Notes under the pieces: generated by a model | Seen by the model: the letters and a program-made list of their open reading frames with translations, nothing else | The model's database searches: none | Told to the model about the DNA's origin: nothing | Origin: Trileptium ribeirensis | Lineage: Eukaryota > Nematoda > Enoplea > Enoplida > Thoracostomopsidae | Assembly: GCA_030248225.1 (NCBI GenBank) | Contig: JASANE010012406.1 | Span: 1-64,000 of the forward strand | Length of the DNA stretch: 64,000 bases | Direction: 5' to 3' | Shown here: positions 55,700 to 64,000 of the stretch, one piece after another | How the letters are laid out: each line of letters begins with the position of its first letter | Position numbering within the stretch: the stretch's first letter is position 1 | Translations under genes and position numbers: made by a program

Positions 55700-58640
55700 G
55701 ATTCCATAAATGCATAGTTTTGGGACCGAGCACCCACTAAAGGGACATTACTCATTGGACGGTACCACTATTTGACGTTTTGATAGCGGTAAACTATACG
55801 AGGCTATGAAGTTATTTCGACAATAGCGCTTACTGAGAAACATGTAAAATTGTGAAGGTTACAGGTACCTGTTACACGCAGGGCCGAAAGCTCAAGATTT
55901 TGGCCCATACCCGGGCACAGCTCTTCTTCATATATTGTGGGCAACACTTCCCGTAGGATTGATATACATATATTGTTGGCCAATTGTTGCTGTTGACGCT
56001 ATATGCTTTCTGTTTCACACCCTATACAGTTGAACAAAAATCGAAAGCAGCAACTAAGTCTTTATTACTGTTACAATTACAGCATAATAGACTGTTCGGC
56101 TCGTTTCTGCTCAGCCTCACTCTGCGGTGTTCCAGGCTTCCGGTGTTAAGCGGATAAAAATTGATACAGGGTTAAAGAAAGGCTTTATTTAGCCATTGAT
56201 GATGATTATTTGTTATTGAATGCAGAAATTTGCTAATATGAAAAATGTGAACCATAACTACACTGCTATCATTATGATTATACGTACACTCGCTGTCGTC
56301 AAAATTCACACTCAGGGGTGGCTGGTTTTATTAATCATTTAATCCGATATATATGTGAGATCAATATATACTCTTGACCAGATATTTCCTGAACTGCAAT
56401 AATGTTTTCTCGCAGTTCAGTATTTCAACTAAAATATCCCAAATTTTGGAGATCTCTTACATGTAAACTACTCTCATATGTTATGAAATTAATTGAATAA
56501 AACATTTCGTGCGATTTTGTGTCGTATTGTTTCAAGAGCATGTTGGGCTGGTCGATCGTAGTGTTGTGTTTTCTTGATAAATCAATAGATATTGTGCAAT
56601 CTTGTGAAAATTACAAGAATGAAACAATTTAAGCAATCAAATTTGTATTTATATATTTTTTGAACCTTTGTTTTTGTTTCATCTTGTAAAGAACTTAGCT
56701 TATTCTTAGTATGCATGTCGAGGCAGCAGAGCAATAATATTGCTTATGACCCTAAGCTTTACTATTACACATGCTGCACAAGAAATCATTGAGCCAAATT
56801 TGGCTCATTTTGAGCCACCTGAGTTTTGGCTCAAATAGAACGAAGCCCTAGGTGATTCAAAATGAGCCAAATTTGACTCAAACTTTTTCAGTGAACTTGA
56901 TACCGACATCAATAGCCACAGAATTTGTAAGGTTTTTATCGCAAAGTTAATGCTCGCATATGCTTTTAGAGGGGTTGCCCGGTTTCTGAACATATTCTCG
57001 ACGCGAGCTGCTATCCCCCAAGTTGTCCTGTACCGACGCCACCACAGCCCAATGACCCGGCTACTAACATGAAAGTTCGGACCTTGAACATGCTATCCAA
57101 CGTAGATCACTGTTTCACAGTATGTACTTGTTGATTAGAGTCGCCCGTAGGGTAATGGCGAAGCTGTTTGCTGCTACAGATATTAATTTCTATCCGATAC
57201 TTACCAAATGGCTCCCAAGGTCAATATATTTTATGATCATATATAGATTAAATACCATTACGCCCCGTTTCTATGCGGTGATTTTATAGGTTATTATCCA
57301 TTCTTCTACAGACGTCATAATACCCATAGTGATGAATAATTTAACCGTTTAAGAAATGTATACATTACAGTATTATGAAAATACATTTGGGTACGCAAAG
57401 CGTAGGCACCGGTAGCGTTATGGTGCGAGACCTGTTTCGGTATCCGCTTTTATATGGCAATCTGCAAACTTTCTCTCACTGATAAAGTCATGGTTCATCA
57501 TCGATTGTTTACTCATTTGTGTTCTCGGTTTATTTGCTTACTCGCGTTGTTGGAAGACCGCACACTTTTAAATTGAACAAGCTGAGCTTCGACTGACTCC
57601 ACGTCTTTTCCATGTTGGTTTTGCCTATGCGTGTTGGTGGTCGAAATTAGCCTTACTAATTGTACGGACAGTAGCGAAATTTTGACGATATATATCAAAA
57701 ATAATATGGCATAATGTGCATATTGGAAAATACTATAACCCCTAGCTGCAAACATTGTTTGAGCCCAATATTAGCTTTTCGCGTGCACCCATGACTTGTA
57801 GTATAGCTTCTACTCGCGGTTAGAGCATCTTTGATTTGCTGTTGACAGCCTCGTTGTACAATTGCTACTACCTCATCATACTATAACTGTTTGTTCAGCA
57901 AGATCTGGTTGGAAGGTATCACCGCATTATGGTATTGCTCGGAAACATTGCAGTCAGAATCTTCCCCAAAATGTTCTGAGTGCCTTAGATCCGTATTTCT
58001 GATTCATCTATCTATGTCTTTACGGAAAAGATGGGATGGAGCGGAAACTCAGGAGGCGTTCTCATCCTTCAGGTGGGGGCAAAATTGGTTTCCTTTAAGT
58101 ACAGCCTCCTTACTGTGATGTTGAATTGTCTACTTGTTGAGATGTAAAAATATTTTCGCGTTTTCCACGAAATGGGCTATCCAAAATTATGTAGGATATC
58201 TCAACAGGTTGTCCTAGTAACAAGATATGGAGTCAGACATTGGGAATGCCAGCGAAAAATGAATATTTTGACAGCTTGGGCTTGATCTCAGACTTACGCT
58301 TAGACCAAAAATAAATATATTATTGCACCAGGTAATGTTATCGAGCAATATGAAATTGGAGAGTTAAATGTATATTTGTTGACGTTTGCCAAATAATGAA
58401 CTGGCTAAACTAAGGTTAACTAGTAATAGCCAGATCGCAAGGGTTCCTACAGTCACGTATATTACTAAGACGGGAGATATGGTGCGCCAGGACAATTTAG
58501 AATGACGGTTTTGTGACACTAGAAACTGTGGAAAGAAATATCTAATTCGTATTAATTGATTCTTTTTAATCATAAACCGCCTCTCCATAAATTTCTTCTA
58601 ATTATAGTCGGTTTTATCGAAATTTTAAGGAACGGTTTCA
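55700..58640. other. Intergenic stretch before the transposase
   Basis: No gene recognised. Palindromic TGAGCCAAATTTGGCTCA at about 56791-56808 is echoed by a second TGAGCCAAATTTGACTCA near 56863-56880, suggesting a tiny palindromic element. A GC-rich block lies at about 56980-57110. Confidence 0.5.
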
Positions 58641-58642
58641 CT

Positions 58643-59182
58643 ATGGATGAAGTTGGTGTTTCGTAGCACGCGCTATGTGAATGGTACACTTATTGCCGCA
58701 ACATTTCTGCGGTTTGTGAACGTGACAATTGGCAAGAACTAATAGAGAGCCAAGGATTTGACGTTGAAATTGACGAGTCAATGTTTTATCGACATAAATA
58801 TAATGCGGGGTTACCTCGTCGGAAACATGGCTGGCTTGTGGGAATGTTGAAACGTGGTAAACAAAGGTGTCTATTCCGTGTTCCGGCGAGAACTATTGGT
58901 AGCATCATACCCTTAATTTGTCTGCATGTCCGACCAGGAAATAGTGTATTCACCGATAGTTTTGTTACATATATCCATGGATTTGCCAGATTGCCGCGAC
59001 CGCAACCTTACATTGATGAGAGAGTTAATCACTATAGTGGACATTTCATTGAGCCTAATAACGTGGAAGTTCATTCCCAGAATATTGAGCGGTTATGGGG
59101 TCGGTTAAAGATGTTTTTTCGAGATATAAAATGTAAGTGCAATTTTGTTTGCTTAGTTTTTTTAAATAATTCATCACTGTGA
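58643..59182 (+). pseudogene. Merlin/ISXO2-type (IS1595-like) transposase with intact D-D-E triad
   Basis: An ATG at 58643 is followed by a TAG at 58664-58666; the frame is then open to 59182. It contains WYTYCRNISAVCERDN, then VEIDESMFYRHKYNAG, VFTDSFVTY and SQNIERLWGRLKMFF, the ISXO2 domain pattern. The catalytic Asp (codon 58775), Asp (58955) and Glu (59087) are in one frame at 60- and 44-residue spacing. A donor-like GTAAGT follows at about 59131 and a possible downstream exon begins after CTGTAG near 59385. It moves DNA by cut-and-paste in intact relatives. The early stop could be skipped if translation or splicing starts later. No terminal repeats were found. Confidence 0.75.
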
Positions 59183-59965
59183 GGTTTAATTGAAAAAAAT
59201 TGGTACCATTCGGCTTGCCTCTTTAAGGTGCGTTTGGTGTATTATAGGTCGAAATTCGAAAGGAAATTTTTTTCGATTTTTTAACTAGGTCTCGAGCCAA
59301 AAAATCGAAAAAAATCTGAAATGGTTATAATCCATTGAACTTTTCGAGATGAGTCCAAGTATACCAAAAATTTATTTTGCTGTAGGACGATTCCCTGATT
59401 CCTCCCTACTTCAGGAGTGCCGAGATTATCACAGAGGAAATTGCCTTCAGTGACATACATGCACTGCGAATATTGTTTATGAGAAGTAAAGGCGCAAGGT
59501 TGATGTTGTCCAAAATCTGTTCAATCATTTGTCGTTTTTACGTAACAAGTAAGTACATTTATGTTCATCGATTTGGCTGAAATCTACGCAATGTATATGT
59601 AACACGACATACATGTACAACTATATAAATTTTGTGCTTTAGTCTATACAATATGTTAAACGTCATATTACGGACAAAAATCGTTATAATTTCGCTTTTA
59701 TCGTTATCTAGCGTTATTAATATGTAGTTTAAGCGATATAAGTACTATTTTCACCATGGATGTGAACTAACAGGTACACGTTCACTTAGGTTATTACTGA
59801 ATCATAGTCAGCTAGTCAAATGGGATTCATATCACTCGCTCTGTCGATGGAGGAAAATGTATTAATTTTGCATTTGTCACCTGCAATTGAACAATCTCCT
59901 ATTATGATTTTAGAGGTAATGCACGTCGCCGACGGCTATGCTATTTATGTATACTGTCGATAAAA

Positions 59966-60127
59966 ATGTCTAACCGCTGTGATGATTCGGAATGTGATAA
60001 AGTCGCTATGTTCAACAAAGCTCCACTAATACAACGTTTAATCGCACTTTCGATTCGAGTGTCTGAAACTGCTGGATCACTCATACGAAATGTTTTACTC
60101 GAAGGCGACTTGGCTATTGTTGAAAAG
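59966..60127 (+). CDS. BPNT1: BPNT1 exon 1
   Basis: 54 codons from ATG, ending in PLIQRLIALSIRVSETAGSL then IRNVLLEGDLAIVEK, matching the BPNT1 N-terminus ('GMIVRRVIAEGDLGIVEK'). Donor GTGCAT, phase 0. Confidence 0.88.
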
Positions 60128-63100
60128 GTGCATAAGTTCATTATCACCATTTTCATATTTGGATAAAAGCAGTGGAAAGAATAAGATGCTTGCTAAATGA
60201 CTTTATGCCAAAAACTGATTGAGCTGTTCTAAATTCAGCCGTTTTGTGTTGAGCGAGCCTGGGTCCGCACATTATGATTATTACAACCGGTTGCAACTGT
60301 TTTATAACACTATACCATTACATAACAAGGCGTTTAAACCAACTTTGCATTACTGAATACGGCACATCATTTTTGAATCTCCGCTTGTTGGACGAAACAG
60401 GAGGATAAAGGAATTAAACTTGGGACCAAATTTTCTGATTTTTGAGCTGGCTTTGTAGTAATCATCCTAGCCAGTTTTATCATATATACATGATAGTACT
60501 GTGCTGTTTTGTACTGAACTAACTTAAGCTAGATATTGCGTCGTTTTGTTCTCATGTTTTCAAAGCTATACTAGCAATGATTTCGGCTTTTGATCTACCA
60601 ACTGTCGTTGTTCAAATTAATTCAAACGCGGATTTAAATCTTACTCAACTACATATAACAGTTGCAGAGTTGCAGACACAATGATTAAACAGGATTGAAC
60701 AAGACGCTAACTTAAATTGAATTTGTAAAGCTTTATATATGACTCCAAATACACTCGTATGATTACACGAAATTCAGTTGCTTCAAATGTTTGTGGGAAA
60801 TTTAATTTTACATATTTTAGCTTTTTAACGCCCGACCCAAGTCCGTGTATGGCGCAATGTTTGACAACTGGCTATGTAAAATTGAACCTGTAAAGCTTTA
60901 AATGTAACTCCAAATTTAGGCATAAGATTACATGGAAAGCAATTACTTCAAATGTTCGTGGGAAATTTAATCTTACATATTTAGTCCCTTAACGTCTGAG
61001 TCAAGTTCGTGTATTGTGCAATATTTGACAAACGCAAGCCGGTGTCATGTGTCAGATTCAGGCTGTTTGAAAGTAAGTTGTGGACAAAGTCAAATTTAGG
61101 AGATGCTCGTCAGTTACGTATGCAACCTCACAAAGAGATCGAATAACAATGCATGTGTAAACATACACCACAAGACAAATTTAGTTCCGCAGCGCGCCGC
61201 AGCCGCAATACCCGCCGATGCCAATAATTGGCAGCATTAGGAGTGAAATATATAGCGTTCATAACTTTTGACTGATTATTATATGCGCTGTTTCCCACCG
61301 TTATTTACAGCATGGATACCATTAACAATTTTTACAGGGAAAGAACGATCTTCAAACAAAGGCTGATCTTATTGCTCAGCACTGCATTGTCCGATCGATA
61401 ATTGAGCGCTTTCCGGAACACAAACTTCGTATTATCGGCGAAGAGGTAGTCTTAATATTTGCCGTTTTCCCAAGTGCCGCAGGTAGTGGGCCTAGTATCA
61501 TTTACTTATTCCCAGCTACCGTGTTGGTAGTTTGGCCTTACAATATTTATTACGAGAAATTCGGTGACAGTCAGAACTCAACAAAGGCTGTTCGGATCGA
61601 TGTGGTTCAGGACTCAAAATTTTTGTCTTGACACGAAGTAGGGCGGTTTTGAGACTTAGATCCCTGGCTATCTAACATCTTGGACCTATTGTCCCCGAAC
61701 ACACTGTTTTGAAAGTTTTACGTTATAAAACTTGTAAATTTGCTAATTTCCTGTACAGAATTACATGTAGTCTTCATGTATGGGAATAAAAGCATTTGTT
61801 TCTATCTACCTTGTTGCCAAGCTGAGATCGAAAAACCCACATTTTCAGGCCTACATTTCAAATTCTGTGGATCTCATCAAGTCTGTACTTGTTTTTTTTT
61901 CACCGAGGCTTAAAAACTTAGGTGTTGGTCCACGTTTCGACTCCCATGTTTGCGAGACGCATCAGCTTTAGGCAATTTACGTTATAAAAATTAATATTTT
62001 CAAGGAGTATACTGTAGTAGGGATTTCACCACTCGTTGCGCTTAGTATTATATATTGCACCAAAGAACGTAGCCTTCCAAAATTTCATAGCAGCACAGAA
62101 AGGATTGCTTTCACCATACACTGTTTCACAGAGTTTTGCAACTTGAATTCGCTAATTCTCAGAAATATATTCTCTGGAACACCTGTGGTGTAAGGTACTC
62201 GGAAGCAGTGGTGTAAGGTACTCGGAAGAACATTAAGAATGATGATGATAATGCTTTCTGACATAATAGCGAAGGTTATTTTCTGATAACAACAGAGAAC
62301 TTATTGGATATTTATATGCTCTTTTTGAGTCAACTGAATATCCGTTATAAAGCCAAAGTTGATTACTTAGCGGACGACAGCATTATTAACAAATATGAGC
62401 TGAAACTATGCCTTTGCTAATTACTGCAAAAACTTAGATAGCTACCGGGAACATAAAATCCATGCGATGAATGTTGTGCGAACAGGATTCAGCGTAATGT
62501 TACGTAAACGCTTCACATGTTTATGACAATATGAGCCATGGCCTCTCCGCTTGATCAAAATTCCTGGGAGTATCAGTCAGCCCAAGGCTCTGGAGAAATT
62601 AAATATATCTGGGCAACTGAAGCATTCTCCGACCGGATAACCACAGACTGTTTTCGGCGTGGTCGGGTTAAAATGAGCAAGCATTTGGCTACAAAGTATA
62701 GTACGATGTATATACACGATTTACCTATCGAATTTTATTTATTCTCTGTTAGACAAGGATTTAAAGCTACCTATAACTTGTACAAGATACTCAGTGAAAA
62801 TGAATTCTCAGTTTTGTTTTTGAACATACCTGGCGGAAGTCAGGTTATTCTCTGAGGTAACCGTCGAAAGGTTGTTTGTCGACGTCACTATAAAGAAGCG
62901 GCAAGTAGTATAATTACTGTCTGCTTCCGACGCTTCCTTGGCGCAGTTTTCAATGAATCCAAATGAATTACCTATAAATCAGTAAATTCTATTTCGCAAC
63001 CATCATTGGAAATCCAGCTTCAAACTTCTACGTAAAAATTTAGAATATTTAAATTCCAGTATTTTGTAAATTAATTCTGGAATATGGCCGAAAATCCTAG

Positions 63101-64000
63101 GCAACTTGACAAATTGTGCAAAATGGCCAGCTAAAACAAAAATATTTTCAATTTCGTCTGTTGAATGCTGCCGCCTCTGCCAGGTATTCGAACTTGTCAA
63201 GGATCTACCGCAAACAAAACGGATGTTTCTTCGATCATTATAATTTTAGAATGTTTGGACTTGGAAGATACGCTGAAATTACATATAGATAGTTTAAAGT
63301 TGTTAAGGTATGACTTTAAAAATTCAGGATTATTTTAGAGTAGAATTTTTGATATTTAAATTGACGAACGCAAAAATTTGCAAAAATTTTATAAGTCAAA
63401 CTGTGTCTAGAATTAGTGGTAACATAGCTATGAAAGTAATGAAACGTTATCGTTTTTGTAGAAATATGAAAACTCGGATCTGGACAGTGCCACAGTTGAA
63501 ACTGATTTTGACACGTCGGTTTTTAACCATAGGTGTCCTGAACAATGGGCTGACGTGAACGATGAGCAGGTAATTTTTGCTGCTAAAATATCACAATAAG
63601 TATTCAATTGGTAAAGCTGAACAAAAATAAAAGCTGTTCGCGAATAATTCATTAAAAATTCGCTAGTAGGAATATAACTATTGTTAATATTTTGCGTGAA
63701 ATGTTTGAGAATTTTTCATAAAACGTTCTCGAAAGGTTTTGTTTTTGTTCTATTCATATCTGTAAGTACATAGATTAGTAGCTTGTCTCGGCGCAAAAGT
63801 TGTGAAATCTAAGGTTGAGTTATATTTTAAAAAGATGTACACAGCTTGCGTTGCTTAAACAGTTAATCAATCAAAACCCCATTTAACATAATCCTGCAGC
63901 ATAAATAATGACAACAGCGGCGAATGATTGGCAGCTACATAGAGACTACATTGTTCTACAAAATGAACCCAATATCATTGTATAACTAAAGCGGTTCAGA
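59966..64000 (+). CDS. BPNT1: BPNT1, 3'(2'),5'-bisphosphate nucleotidase (5' part)
   Basis: Recognised from two strongly conserved exons and one probable one; the gene runs off the window before the metal-binding WVDPLDGT motif. The enzyme removes the 3' phosphate from PAP, the by-product of sulfation, and also acts on some inositol phosphates; it is Mg-dependent and Li-sensitive, of the inositol monophosphatase superfamily. Exons: 59966-60127, 61338-61445 and 63462-63569. A segment at 63250-63307 (LDLEDTLKLHIDSLKLL) is also splice-site flanked but does not fit the phases. Confidence 0.85.
60716..61040 (+). repeat. Two-copy ~165-bp tandem duplication in BPNT1 intron 1
   Basis: Copies start at 60716 and 60881 with ATTGAA..TGTAAAGCTTTA and share GTGGGAAATTTAAT, TTACATATTT and GTGTAT.G.GCAATRTTTGAC-like sequence. 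Confidence 0.8.
61338..61445 (+). CDS. BPNT1: BPNT1 exon 2
   Basis: 36 codons GKNDLQTKADLIAQHCIV, then ERFPEHKLRIIGEE. The DLQTKAD and IIGEE blocks are diagnostic; the Glu of GEE binds metal in this family. Phase 0 both sides. Confidence 0.92.
62185..62230 (+). repeat. 23-bp perfect tandem duplication
   Basis: GTGGTGTAAGGTACTCGGAA occurs twice in direct succession. Confidence 0.85.
63462..63569 (+). CDS. BPNT1: Probable BPNT1 exon
   Basis: 36 open codons between TTTGTAG and GTAATT: KYENSDLDSATVETDFDT onward, with CPEQWADVNDEQ at the end. This fits the variable acidic stretch that precedes WVDPLDGT in the family. Confidence 0.6.

Noticed and set aside
62538..62855. 105-codon plus-strand open frame inside BPNT1 intron 2
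   Set aside because: No recognisable family, no splice signals linking it to BPNT1; length is within what AT-rich introns give by chance.
1..64000. CRISPR arrays, operons with Shine-Dalgarno sites, rRNA genes
   Set aside because: None seen; intron-containing genes and transposon content show an animal genome.

Overview
The window is AT-rich animal DNA: spliced genes with GT-AG introns, introns of kilobase size packed with transposon debris, and conserved metazoan genes. It looks like an invertebrate, but I cannot fix the phylum from the sequence.

Region 1 (about 0.6-10.9 kb) is a Maverick/Polinton-type (adintovirus-like) integrated DNA virus element with all genes on the minus strand. From its promoter-proximal end the order is: protein-primed family B DNA polymerase, a membrane-anchored protein, a retrovirus-type integrase with C-terminal chromodomain, an FtsK/A32-type packaging ATPase, two small proteins that recur in Polintons, a NADAR-family protein, a TATA-binding-protein (TBP) homologue, a small protein, a 52-residue basic protein, the major capsid protein and a 58-residue helical protein. 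Integrase, ATPase and TBP frames are intact. Polymerase, capsid, NADAR and some small genes carry stops or frameshifts, so this copy is decaying. I recognise no protease or penton gene and found no terminal inverted repeat. The 10-base motif ACATGAAAAG occurs exactly at ten gene junctions, always on the coding strand, 25-43 bases before an inferred ATG. A virus-encoded TBP beside a private, TATA-like promoter element is the most interesting thing here. The motif also exposes two small genes (592-768 and 2157-2315) and corrects several start codons.

Region 2 (11.9-51.7 kb, plus strand) is one gene, ELMO (engulfment and cell motility; Rac activation with DOCK proteins), resolved here into about 20 exons over 40 kb. 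It starts only 1 kb from the divergent Polinton. The first half of its PH domain could not be found. Its introns hold two related TIR elements with the core GGGTCATTTCACG, an hAT-like MITE, three copies of a TIR family, a foldback element, LINE fragments on both strands, and several tandem arrays.

Region 3 (51.7-64 kb, plus strand) holds possible exons of an unidentified gene (54.3-55.7 kb), a Merlin/ISXO2-type transposase with an intact D-D-E triad (58.6-59.2 kb), and the 5' exons of BPNT1, the 3'(2'),5'-bisphosphate nucleotidase, running off the end. No CRISPR array, rRNA or convincing tRNA was seen.
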